Positions 54,651-63,255 of a stretch of 64,000 nt of DNA are shown piece by piece (the stretch's first letter is position 1; each line of letters starts with the position of its first letter). Both the position numbers and the translations under genes were made by a program. The notes under the pieces are model-generated. The model had not been told where the DNA came from. It searched no databases and was given only the letters and a program-made list of their open reading frames with translations. The stretch spans positions 310,001 through 374,000 of the forward strand of contig NZ_LMDS01000005.1 of NCBI RefSeq assembly GCF_001425865.1, in the 5' to 3' direction. Origin of the DNA: Rhizobacter sp. Root404 (lineage in GTDB: Bacteria; Pseudomonadota; Gammaproteobacteria; Burkholderiales; Burkholderiaceae_C).

Positions 54651-57143
54651 ATGTTGAGAGACCTGCTCGACGCCTACGCCGTCCCCGGTAGCCGCTTCGA
54701 CGAGATGCTGGCGGCGCCGGGCGTGCCGCGTCCGCACTGGGACGCGTTCCTGCGCTCGCTGGCGGCGCGCGACGGGCCCGAAATCGGCGACACGCTGTCG
54801 CTGATGGAGCGCGAGATCCGCGAGAACGGCATCACCTACAACGTCTACGCCGATCCGCAGGGCGCCGACCGGCCCTGGGAGGTCGATCCGCTGCCGCTGC
54901 TGCTGGCCGCCGACGAATGGGCCGCGATCGAGGCCGGCATCGCCCAGCGCGCCGACCTGCTGAACCGCGTGCTGGCCGACATCTACGGCCCGCAGACGCT
55001 GCTGCGCAGCGGCGCCATTCCCGCGCCGGTGATCTTCGGCCACAGCGGCTTCCTGCACCCGGTCAAGGGCGTGCGGCCGGCCGGCAACGTGCACCTGTTC
55101 CAGTACGCGGCGGACCTGGCGCGCTCGCCCGACGGCAGCTGGTGGGTCGTCGGCGACCGCACCCAGGCGCCGTCCGGCGCCGGCTACGCGCTCGAGAACC
55201 GGCTGGTCGTCTCGCGCGTGTTCCCGCAGATGTTCGCGGACCTGAACGTGCAGCACCTCGCATCGTTCTTCGCCGCGGTGCGCGACTCGCTGCTGCACTG
55301 GGCGCCGAAGCCGATGCCCGGTGACGACACGAGGGCGGGCGCGCCGCTCGTCGTGCTGCTGACGCCGGGCCCGTTCAACGAGACCTATTTCGAGCACGCG
55401 CTGCTGGCCCGCTACCTCGGCTTCCCGCTGGTCGAAGGCAGCGACCTGACGGTGCGCAGCGGCTGCGTCTGGATGAAGACGGTCGAGGGCCTCAAGCGCG
55501 TCCACGCGATCCTGCGCCGCCAGGACGACGACTACTGCGACCCGCTCGAACTGCGCTCCGACTCCGCGCTCGGCGTCGCCGGCCTGACCGATTGCGCGCG
55601 CCGCGGCACGGTGTTCCTCGGCAACGCGCTCGGCTCCGGCGTGATCGAATCGGGCGCGCTGCTCGGCTATCTGCCCAAGCTCTCGGAGCAGCTGCTCGGC
55701 GAGCCGCTGAAGCTGCCGTCGGTCGCGACCTGGTGGCTCGGCGAGCCGGCCGCGTTCGACGACGCCTGGAAGCGACTCGACAAGCTGCTGATCAAGCCGC
55801 TCGAACGCTCGGCCCGCGAGCCGGCGATTTTCGGTGCCGACCTGTCGCACGACGAGCGCCTGCTGCTGAAGGCGCGCGTCGCCGCGCGGCCGCAGCGCTT
55901 CGTCGCGCAGGAGTGGGTGCACGTCTCGCAGGCGCCCGTGCTCGAACGCGGCGACCCCCGTTCGCCGACCCGCGGCGCGCCGGACATGCTCGCGCCCCGG
56001 GCCGTCGGCCTGCGCGTGTTCGCGGTCGCGACGCCGAACGGCTACCGGGTGATGCCGGGCGGGCTGACCCGCGTCGCGGTCGACGGCGATTCACGCGTGA
56101 TCGCGATGCAACGCGGCGGCCGCTCCAAGGACACCTGGGTGCAGTCCGGGGCGCCGGTCAACGCGGCGTTCTCGCTGCTGTCGACGACGGTGAAGCCGGA
56201 GGACCTGGTCGGCTCGCGCGTCAACCTGCCGTCGCGCGCCGCCGAGAACCTGTTCTGGTACGGCCGCTACGGCGAGCGCTGCGACAGCGCGGTGCGCGCG
56301 CTGCGGGTCGCGATCGCCGGCGTGCTCGACCATGCCGCCGAGCCCGGCGAAGCCATCGCGCCGGCCATCGTCCTGGCGCACCGCCTCGGTCTGATCCACG
56401 ACACCAGCGACGCCAACGTGGCGCTGCTGCGTGCCGCGACCCATCCGGACGAAGCGCTGGCGAACCGCCTGCGCCAGCTCCAGCGTGCCGCCTTCAACCT
56501 GCGCGACCGCATGTCGGCCGACAACTGGCGCACGCTGAACCAGCTCGCGGCCGATCCGGTGTTCCAGCGCGGCGCCGCCTTGCCGCTGGCGCTGAGCTGG
56601 CTCGACCGCGCAGTCACGTCGATGATGACGCTGTCGGGCTTCGTGCTTGACGGCATGACCCGCAGCTCGGGCTGGCGCTTCCTGTCGATCGGGCGACGGC
56701 TCGAGCGCCTGTCGCACCTGTGCGTGTCGCTGCAGGTCGCGACGACCGACGGCGCCGCGCACGGCCTGGACTGGCTGCTCGAGCTGACGGACTCGACCGG
56801 CACCTACCGCGGCCGTTACCTGGTCGCACCCGAGTGGCTGCCGGTGCTCGACATCCTGATGCGCGACGAGACCAACCCGCGCTCGCTGGCATTCCAGGTC
56901 AAGGGCCTGGCCGAGTACATCGCCAAGCTCGAGCTCAGCCACGGGCGCTTCGCCAGCGACGTGCTCGCGCCGGCGCACGCGGCGCTGCGCGACCTCGCGC
57001 CGCGCGACCTGCACCCCGAGAGCGAGGCCGTCGCGCAGGTGCTCGAGCAGTTGCGCCGCTGCGCCGGCGCGGTGTCCGACGAACTGACGCTCAAGTTCTT
57101 CCAGCATGCCGCGTCGCGCAGCGTGCTGTCGCTGGTGGCGTGA
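54651..57143 (+). CDS. Fused circularly permuted ATP-grasp / alpha-E protein
   Basis: 830 residues with the two proteins of the upstream module joined in one chain. Residues about 1-510 are the permuted ATP-grasp, with GHSGFLHPVKG, TQAPSGAGYALENR, MPGGLTRVAVDG and GRSKDTWV. The Gly-rich GAGGYG loop of the first ligase is replaced by a segment ending in PAIFGADLS, which seems usual for the fused subfamily. Residues about 525-830 are the alpha-E bundle (AAENLFWYGRYGERCD). The start ATG 54651 has no strong ribosome site. The transglutaminase follows after 2 bp. Confidence 0.9.
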   Translation: MLRDLLDAYAVPGSRFDEMLAAPGVPRPHWDAFLRSLAARDGPEIGDTLSLMEREIRENGITYNVYADPQGADRPWEVDPLPLLLAADEWAAIEAGIAQRADLLNRVLADIYGPQTLLRSGAIPAPVIFGHSGFLHPVKGVRPAGNVHLFQYAADLARSPDGSWWVVGDRTQAPSGAGYALENRLVVSRVFPQMFADLNVQHLASFFAAVRDSLLHWAPKPMPGDDTRAGAPLVVLLTPGPFNETYFEHALLARYLGFPLVEGSDLTVRSGCVWMKTVEGLKRVHAILRRQDDDYCDPLELRSDSALGVAGLTDCARRGTVFLGNALGSGVIESGALLGYLPKLSEQLLGEPLKLPSVATWWLGEPAAFDDAWKRLDKLLIKPLERSAREPAIFGADLSHDERLLLKARVAARPQRFVAQEWVHVSQAPVLERGDPRSPTRGAPDMLAPRAVGLRVFAVATPNGYRVMPGGLTRVAVDGDSRVIAMQRGGRSKDTWVQSGAPVNAAFSLLSTTVKPEDLVGSRVNLPSRAAENLFWYGRYGERCDSAVRALRVAIAGVLDHAAEPGEAIAPAIVLAHRLGLIHDTSDANVALLRAATHPDEALANRLRQLQRAAFNLRDRMSADNWRTLNQLAADPVFQRGAALPLALSWLDRAVTSMMTLSGFVLDGMTRSSGWRFLSIGRRLERLSHLCVSLQVATTDGAAHGLDWLLELTDSTGTYRGRYLVAPEWLPVLDILMRDETNPRSLAFQVKGLAEYIAKLELSHGRFASDVLAPAHAALRDLAPRDLHPESEAVAQVLEQLRRCAGAVSDELTLKFFQHAASRSVLSLVA

Positions 57144-57145
57144 CG

Positions 57146-58117
57146 ATGGAACCGCAGCGCTACACCGTTCACCACGAGACGCGGTATGCCTACACGGCGC
57201 CGGTCTCGCAGTCGTGGCAGCTGGCGCGGCTGACGCCGCGCATGCTGCCGTGGCAGCGCTTGCTCTCGTACACGCTCGAGATCGAACCGAAGGCCGACGA
57301 GCGTCGCGACGAACTCGACAGCTTCGGCAACATGGTCACGCACTTCGGCCTGCACGGCGCGCACCGGATGCTGAAGGTGCGGATGGAGTGCCTGGTCGAG
57401 GTGCTCGAACGGCCACCCGTGGATCGGACGACGCCTGCGCTGCAGGAGCAGCTGTCCTTCGCGATGCAGACCCAGACGGAGGCACAGGCACAGTCGCAAA
57501 CGCTCGCGCGGCAGCCGCCGGCCGAGCTCGCCTGGGAGGCCGTGCGCGAGGCGATCCGCCGCGAACCGCAGCAGGACGACCTGATCCCCGCCAGCATGAG
57601 CGAGCCGACCCCGCTGGTGCCGTTGTCGGAGGGCGCCCGCCACTACGCCAGCAAGTCGTTCGCGCGCGGCCGGCCGTGGCTCGACGCAGTCAGCGAGCTG
57701 ATGCGCCGCATCCACGACGACTTCGAGTTCGAGCCCGGCGCCACGACGGTCAGCACCTCGGTCGACGAGGTGCTGTACCAGCGCCGCGGCGTCTGCCAGG
57801 ATTTTGCGCACCTGATGCTGGCGTGCCTGCGTGGCCACGGCCTGCCCGCGCGCTACGTGTCGGGCTACCTGCTGACCGATCCACCGCCGGGCATGCCGCG
57901 GCTGATGGGCGTCGACGCCTCGCATGCCTGGGTCGCTGCCTATTCGCCGCAGCACGGCTGGGTCGAGTTCGACCCGACCAACCGCCAGCTCGCCGACCAG
58001 CGCTACATCACGCTGACCTGGGGCGCCGACTTCGCCGACGTGGTGCCGCTGCGCGGCGTGATCTACGGCGGCGGCGACCAGCGCATGGACGTCGAGGTCA
58101 GCGTCATCCCGGCCTGA
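57146..58117 (+). CDS. Transglutaminase family protein (free-standing)
   Basis: 323-residue transglutaminase/protease-fold protein. The N-terminal beta domain (about 1-140: YTVHHETRYAYTAPVS, SFGNMVTHFGLHG) is followed by the papain-like core with Cys217 (RRGVCQDFAH), His260 (DASHAWVAAY) and Asp276 (EFDPTN). No signal peptide, so it acts in the cytoplasm with the ligase. It is 2 bp behind the fused ligase gene and clearly in the same operon. The substrate is unknown. Confidence 0.93.
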   Translation: MEPQRYTVHHETRYAYTAPVSQSWQLARLTPRMLPWQRLLSYTLEIEPKADERRDELDSFGNMVTHFGLHGAHRMLKVRMECLVEVLERPPVDRTTPALQEQLSFAMQTQTEAQAQSQTLARQPPAELAWEAVREAIRREPQQDDLIPASMSEPTPLVPLSEGARHYASKSFARGRPWLDAVSELMRRIHDDFEFEPGATTVSTSVDEVLYQRRGVCQDFAHLMLACLRGHGLPARYVSGYLLTDPPPGMPRLMGVDASHAWVAAYSPQHGWVEFDPTNRQLADQRYITLTWGADFADVVPLRGVIYGGGDQRMDVEVSVIPA

Positions 58118-58269
58118 GCGCCAACCGCCCCGCCCAGGGGCCCCCCGCCGAGGGAGCGTCCCGGTCCCCCCGATTCCCCGCCCGCATTCCGCCTTCGCGG
58201 GGATGGCCCGCGCCGCGGCGGGCCGCAACACTGAGGGCACCGCATCGACCCCTGTCCGAGACCTCGACC

Positions 58270-58680
58270 ATGGCCCGCTTCCAGTTCATCTCGCGTTCGT
58301 TCCTGACCTCCCGCCGCACGGCCTGCACGATCGTCCAGCGCGCGCTGCGCGAGCAGCCGCCGCAGGCCGCCTTCGAGCCCGCGCAAGGCCCGGGTTGGTT
58401 CGACTCCAGCTTCGAGCTGTCGCACGGGCTCGACGTGCGCGACGCCGGGGAGGGCGGCTACGACGACTGGCTGGCCGCCCGGGCGGTCGCCGAACGCCGC
58501 GCCGCCGCGAAACGCACGCCGCGTCGCGCGGCCGCCGCACCGCGTGCCGAGCCCGGCGACATGATGGATCTGGCCGATCTGACCCATCTGGCCCGGCGCG
58601 TGTCGGCGGCCCCCGCCGCAGCCACGCCGACGGTGGACGAGTTCAGCCGCTTCGGCATCGAGGGGCTCGCGCTGGCCTGA
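58270..58680 (+). CDS. Small protein of unknown function behind the ATP-grasp cluster
   Basis: 136 residues, no recognised family. The N-terminus is basic (MARFQFISRSFLTSRR), the middle has GPGWFDSSFELSHGLDVRD and GGYDDWLAAR, then an Ala/Arg-rich stretch and a C-terminus ending in FSRFGIEGLALA. No membrane helix or signal peptide. The aromatic/acidic GWFDSSFEL motif looks like a binding peptide. It lies 152 bp after the transglutaminase and 96 bp before the kinase-like gene, on the same strand. It could be a substrate or a regulator of that system, but this is only context. Confidence 0.6.
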   Translation: MARFQFISRSFLTSRRTACTIVQRALREQPPQAAFEPAQGPGWFDSSFELSHGLDVRDAGEGGYDDWLAARAVAERRAAAKRTPRRAAAAPRAEPGDMMDLADLTHLARRVSAAPAAATPTVDEFSRFGIEGLALA

Positions 58681-58776
58681 CGCCCGGTGTGCCACGTTCC
58701 CACGAATGACGGATTGCGGCGTCCGGGTGCGCCACCTACCCTTCATCGAATCAACCTCGACCCGACGACGACTGAG

Positions 58777-60015
58777 ATGAACCGGACCCCGGTGGCCGAC
58801 TGGCAACAACTCTCCGCGCTGTACAAGCTGGCGGACGCGCTCGACGCCGACTCGCTCGAGGACTGGCTGCTCCGGCTGGAGGCCCAGGCACACCCGCTGC
58901 TGCCGCAATTGCAGCAGATGCTCGACGACCGCGCGCGCACGCCCTACAGCGATCTCTTCGAGGACCTGCCGTCGCCGCGGTCGCCGCGGCCGGCGCGGCG
59001 CGAGGAGACTCGCGATGCGGCGCGGCGCGAAGGCAGCCGCTTCGGCCCGTACCGTCTGCAGCGCCGCATGGCCGACGGCGACGCGGCCGAGGTCTGGCTG
59101 GCGCAGCGCGACGATGCCGCGGCGTCCACGCGCGAGGTCATCACGCTGCTGTCGCGGCAAGCCGGCGCGGTCGAGCGCGACACCTTCACCCAGCGCTTCG
59201 AGCGCGAACGCGACCTGCTCGCCGCGCTCAATCACCCGAACATCGCCGGCCTGCACGGCGCCGGCGTGACGGCGTCCGGCCGGCCCTGGATCGCACGCGA
59301 ATTCGTCGACGGCGAGCCGCTGATGGCGTGGTGCGACGGGCGGCGGCTCGGCATCCGTGCACGCGTCCTGTTGTTCAGGCAGGTGGTGCTGGCCGTCCGG
59401 CACGCCCATGCGCACCTGGTGCTGCACCGCGACCTGAACCCCGACAATCTCCTGGTCACCCGGCAGGGCGAGGTGCGGGTGCTCGACTTCGGGCTGGTCC
59501 AGCTGCTGGAGCCCGATGGCGTCGCCTCGGTCGAGACCGAGATGACGCGCCTCGCCGGCAACCCCGTGCTGCCCTGGTACGCCGCGCCGGAGCAGCTCCT
59601 CGGCCAGTCGCTGACCACCGCCTGCGATGTCTATGCGCTGGGCGTGATCCTCTACGAACTGCTGTGCGGGCATCGTCCGGACGAGCCGACGATAGAAAGT
59701 GCCGCCGTGCTGGAGCAGTCGATCCTCGACATCGTGCCGCGTCCGCCGAGCGAGCGTGGGCTCGGGCCGGAGATCGCCCGGCAGCGCGGCAGCACGCCGG
59801 CCCGGTTGCGCCGCACGCTGGCCGGTGACCTCGACGCCGTCGTGCTGAAGACGCTCGCGAAGCAACCGAGCCAGCGCTGCGTGTCGGCGGAGGCGTTGCG
59901 CGCCGAACTCGATCGCTGGCTCGCCGGCGTGCCGGTCGAATCGCGCGCCAGCGGGCGCTGGGGCCGGGCCGGGCGGTTCCTGCAGCGCCAGGTCGAGCGC
60001 ATCGCCGCCCTCTGA
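58777..60015 (+). CDS. Ser/Thr kinase-like protein lacking key lysines (probable pseudokinase)
   Basis: 412-residue Hanks-type kinase fold with an 88-residue helical N-terminal extension. The Gly-rich loop is degenerate (MADGDAAEVWLA, residues 98-109). The beta-3 lysine is replaced by Thr123 (EVITLL where VALKLL is expected). The catalytic loop reads H217-R-D-L-N-P-D-N224, with Asn221 where the second Lys is normal. D237-F-G and AAPEQL remain. It has no transmembrane segment or extracellular sensor. It is probably inactive or a weak non-canonical kinase, perhaps a scaffold. It is last in the plus-strand run that includes both ATP-grasp modules. Confidence 0.85.
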   Translation: MNRTPVADWQQLSALYKLADALDADSLEDWLLRLEAQAHPLLPQLQQMLDDRARTPYSDLFEDLPSPRSPRPARREETRDAARREGSRFGPYRLQRRMADGDAAEVWLAQRDDAAASTREVITLLSRQAGAVERDTFTQRFERERDLLAALNHPNIAGLHGAGVTASGRPWIAREFVDGEPLMAWCDGRRLGIRARVLLFRQVVLAVRHAHAHLVLHRDLNPDNLLVTRQGEVRVLDFGLVQLLEPDGVASVETEMTRLAGNPVLPWYAAPEQLLGQSLTTACDVYALGVILYELLCGHRPDEPTIESAAVLEQSILDIVPRPPSERGLGPEIARQRGSTPARLRRTLAGDLDAVVLKTLAKQPSQRCVSAEALRAELDRWLAGVPVESRASGRWGRAGRFLQRQVERIAAL

Positions 60016-60037
60016 ACGGGCGGGCGGTGCCGCGGCG

Positions 60038-61162
60038 TCAGCGCGGCGTGCGGGCCCGTTCGCGCGCTACCGCTTCGCCGAGTTCGATGACGGCCAGCGC
60101 GTAATAGCTCGACCAGTTGTAGCGCGTCACCGCGTAGAAGTTCGACGTGCCGGCCACGTAGCTCGGCGCCGCGTCGCCGTTCTGCACCTCGACCAGCGCG
60201 AGCTTGCCCACACCGCCGGCTTCGGCCAGCCGCGCGTCGGCCGCCGCCACCGCGTCGTCGAGCACTGCGCCGCGCTCGGCGAACTCCGCCGCGCTGAAGC
60301 TCGGGACGATGTCCGGGCCCAGCAGCACCGCGCGGTCGGCCGTGTCGACCGGCACCGCGACGTCGAAGCGCGTCGGCAGCGCGCGGCGCCAGCCGAACTC
60401 GGCCAGGTAGTGCGCGACACTGCCGATCACGTCGGCCGGACTGCCGCGCAGGTCGACGCGGCCGTCGCCGTCCAGGTCGACCGCGTACTTGTTGAAGCTC
60501 GACGGCATGAACTGCGGCATGCCCAGCGCGCCGGCGAAGCTGCCGGTCGGCCGCAGCGGGTCCAGGCCTTCGCTCTGGCACATCACGAAGAACTCTTCGA
60601 GCTCGCTGCGGAAGAACGGCGCGCGGTCCTTGCGGCCGCTCGGGAAGTCGAACGCCAGCGTCGCCAGCGCATCGATGATGCGGAAGCTGCCCATCTGCTG
60701 ACCGTAGAGCGTCTCCACGCCGACGATGCCGACCACGATCTCCGGCGGCACGCCGTACAGCGCCTCGGCGAGCTGCAGCCACTTCTCGTTCGTGCGCCAG
60801 AACGCCGTGCCGGCACGGATGCGGATCGGCTCGACGAAGCGGGCGCGGTACGCGGCCCAGTTCTTCGCGGTGCCGGCCGGCGGCGGCATGATGAAGCGCG
60901 TCACCGCGGGCTGGTAGCGCGCGCTTTGCAGCGCCGCCTGCACGCGCGCCACGTCGAGGCCGCGCCGTTCGGCGAGCTCGGCGCCGAAGCGCATCACGTC
61001 CTCGCGCTGGCCGTAGGTGACGATGTCGGGGGCGTCGTCGGTGCGGACGTGGTCGGCGGTCGGCTTCTTCTTGCGCGCGGCGGCCGCATCGGCGGCGGCG
61101 ACCAGCAGCGTGGTCGAGAGCAGGGCCAGCGCGACGCGATGGCCGAGGGTGAATCGATGCAT
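60038..61162 (-). CDS. mltB: Lytic murein transglycosylase B family
   Basis: Periplasmic muramidase that cleaves glycan strands to 1,6-anhydro ends. The 374-residue protein has a Sec signal peptide (about residues 1-28) with no lipobox, so it is a soluble MltB relative. The catalytic Glu150 is in GIVGVETLYG, and FAGALGMPQFMPSSF and VDLDGDGRVDL (a possible Ca site) are present. It is convergent with the kinase-like gene and 29 bp after the TgpA-like gene, probably in the same minus-strand operon. Confidence 0.93.
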   Translation of the reverse strand: MHRFTLGHRVALALLSTTLLVAAADAAAARKKKPTADHVRTDDAPDIVTYGQREDVMRFGAELAERRGLDVARVQAALQSARYQPAVTRFIMPPPAGTAKNWAAYRARFVEPIRIRAGTAFWRTNEKWLQLAEALYGVPPEIVVGIVGVETLYGQQMGSFRIIDALATLAFDFPSGRKDRAPFFRSELEEFFVMCQSEGLDPLRPTGSFAGALGMPQFMPSSFNKYAVDLDGDGRVDLRGSPADVIGSVAHYLAEFGWRRALPTRFDVAVPVDTADRAVLLGPDIVPSFSAAEFAERGAVLDDAVAAADARLAEAGGVGKLALVEVQNGDAAPSYVAGTSNFYAVTRYNWSSYYALAVIELGEAVARERARTPR

Positions 61163-61191
61163 GCGCCGATTATCGGCGGCGCGTCGGCCGA

Positions 61192-63255
61192 TCAGCCCGC
61201 CGCGGCACGCAGCGCACGCGCCTGCGCGACGAAGCGGCGCGTCAATGCGTGATCGGGGCGCGCGATCGTCGTGCGGCTGTAGCGCTGCCGCTCCAGTGCG
61301 TCGAGCAGTTCCGCCAGCGGCTCGCCGGCCGCGCCCCAGCGCGCGCGCACCCGCTGGGCCAGCGCGCGCGGCGGCTCGTGCGCGGCGGCGCTGACGCCGG
61401 CACGCTGCAGCGCCGCGCGCAGGCGGTCCATCTGCCGTGTCCACGGGTCGACGCGGTGCCGGTCCCACCACGCCCAGGCCGCGCCGACCAGCGCCAGCGT
61501 GCTGAGCGCGCCGATCAGCAGCAGCGTCAGGTCCTCCCAGCTCGGCGAGTCGAAGCCGATGTTCTTCAGCAGGTCGAGCTGCTGGCCACGCGAGTAGTTC
61601 ATCACCCACTGGTTCCAGCGGTTGTTCAGCGCCTCCCAGCCGCCGCGCAGCCGCTCGAGCAGCTGCGGGCTGACATTGGCGATCGCGCCGGCGACGACGC
61701 CGCGCGGCGCGAGCAGCCGCACGCTGCGGTTGATGCGCTCCGGGGCGACCGCCGCGGTCGGGTCGGCGCGGACCCAGCCGATGCCGGGCTGCCAGTACTC
61801 GGCCCACGCATGCGCCGAGCTCTGGCGCACGACGTAGTAGCCGTCGACCGCGATCGGGTCCGCACCCTGGTAGCCGGTGACGACGCGCGCCGGCACGTCG
61901 AGCGCGCGCATCAGCACGACGAACGCCGCCGCGAAGTGCTCGCAGAAGCCTTCGCGCCGGTCGAGCCAGAACTCGTCGACCGCGTCGCGGCCGTACTCGC
62001 CGGGCGCGAGCGTGTAGGTGTAGTTCGACGTGCGGATGTGATCGAGCAGCGCCTGCGCGAGCACGCGCGGCTCGGCATTCGCGTAGCGCGGGTCGCGGCG
62101 CATCGCGGCGGCCCATTCGAGGGTGCGCGGGTTGTAGCCGGGCGGCAGCACGAGCTGGTCCTGCAGCGCGAGCTGCGGCGTCGTCGGGCCGTGGCGGAAG
62201 TCGGTGAACGCGAAGGCGTCGAAGCGCACCCGCTCGAACAGCGGGCGGTCGGTGCGCCACTCCAGGTCGGCCAGGCCGGTGACGCGCACGCCGTCGATCT
62301 TCGGCGCGTCGACGCTCGCCTCGAGCAGCGGCAGCGAGGTCAACCGCGACGGCTCGACCGTCATCTCGTACGCCACGCCCGCGCCACTGGTGCGCAGGTT
62401 GCGGCGCACCGGTCCGAAATCGCTGACGCCGGGCGGCGCGACGCGCCACTCGACGCCGTCGAAATGCGACAGCACCGGTCCGCGGAAGTACAGCGTGCCG
62501 GGCGACGGCGGTGTGCCCGTGAAGCGCAGGCGCAGCGCGATGCTGTCGTCCTGCGCGACCTCGGCGACCGAGCCCATGCGCATCGAATTCGACAGACCCG
62601 TGGTCGACTGCCCGTCCTGCGGGACGCCCCACAGCGGCCCGATGCGCGGGAACAGCACGAACAGCAGCGCCATGATCGGCGCGCCCCACAGCGCCGTTCT
62701 CGCCGACAGCCGCGCCGCCTGGCGCAGGCTCGGCTGGCCGACCGGCATGTGGGCCAGCACCAGCGCGGTCAGCAGGCCCCAGACCGACACCAGCATCGCC
62801 GCCGCGACCGGAAGCGACTGCGAATACAGGAAGTGCGTGAGGACGATGAAGAAGCCGAGGAAGAACACCACAAACGCGTCGCGGCGCGCGCGCAGCTCGA
62901 GCGTCTTCAGCGCCATCAGCACCACGGCCAGCGTGACGCCGGCCTCCTTGCCGAGCAGCGTGCGGTGCGACCAGAACGTGAGCGCCGCAGCCAGCGCGAG
63001 CGCCGCGACCAGCCACCAGCGGTTCGGCAGCGGCGCATTCGCGACCGCGAGCCGCGCCCGCCACAGCAGCACCACCGCCGTCAGCAGCGAACACCACAGC
63101 GGCAGGTGCGAGACGTGCGGCAGCACGGTCCAGCCGATCACCGCGAGCAGGAACAGCGTGTCGCGCGCATCGCGCGGCAGCGTGCGCCACTTCGGCAGCG
63201 GCAGCAGGCGGGCGGTGGGCGCGATCAGTGCCACAGCGCGAGCGCCTCCAGACAT
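61192..63255 (-). CDS. Membrane transglutaminase TgpA-like (DUF3488 + transglutaminase core)
   Basis: 687-residue inner-membrane protein of the TgpA type. The N-terminal half has about seven hydrophobic helices (to near residue 225, DUF3488). A periplasmic transglutaminase core follows, with Cys438 (EGFCEHFAAAF), His482 (SSAHAWAEYW) and Asp498 (RADPTAAV). One more helix lies near residue 570, with a cytoplasmic tail (DUF4129-like). In Pseudomonas the homologue TgpA is essential; its role is unknown. It overlaps the DUF58 gene by 31 bp. ATG 63255 is used, but starts a few codons inside are possible. Confidence 0.93.
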   Translation of the reverse strand: MSGGARAVALIAPTARLLPLPKWRTLPRDARDTLFLLAVIGWTVLPHVSHLPLWCSLLTAVVLLWRARLAVANAPLPNRWWLVAALALAAALTFWSHRTLLGKEAGVTLAVVLMALKTLELRARRDAFVVFFLGFFIVLTHFLYSQSLPVAAAMLVSVWGLLTALVLAHMPVGQPSLRQAARLSARTALWGAPIMALLFVLFPRIGPLWGVPQDGQSTTGLSNSMRMGSVAEVAQDDSIALRLRFTGTPPSPGTLYFRGPVLSHFDGVEWRVAPPGVSDFGPVRRNLRTSGAGVAYEMTVEPSRLTSLPLLEASVDAPKIDGVRVTGLADLEWRTDRPLFERVRFDAFAFTDFRHGPTTPQLALQDQLVLPPGYNPRTLEWAAAMRRDPRYANAEPRVLAQALLDHIRTSNYTYTLAPGEYGRDAVDEFWLDRREGFCEHFAAAFVVLMRALDVPARVVTGYQGADPIAVDGYYVVRQSSAHAWAEYWQPGIGWVRADPTAAVAPERINRSVRLLAPRGVVAGAIANVSPQLLERLRGGWEALNNRWNQWVMNYSRGQQLDLLKNIGFDSPSWEDLTLLLIGALSTLALVGAAWAWWDRHRVDPWTRQMDRLRAALQRAGVSAAAHEPPRALAQRVRARWGAAGEPLAELLDALERQRYSRTTIARPDHALTRRFVAQARALRAAAG

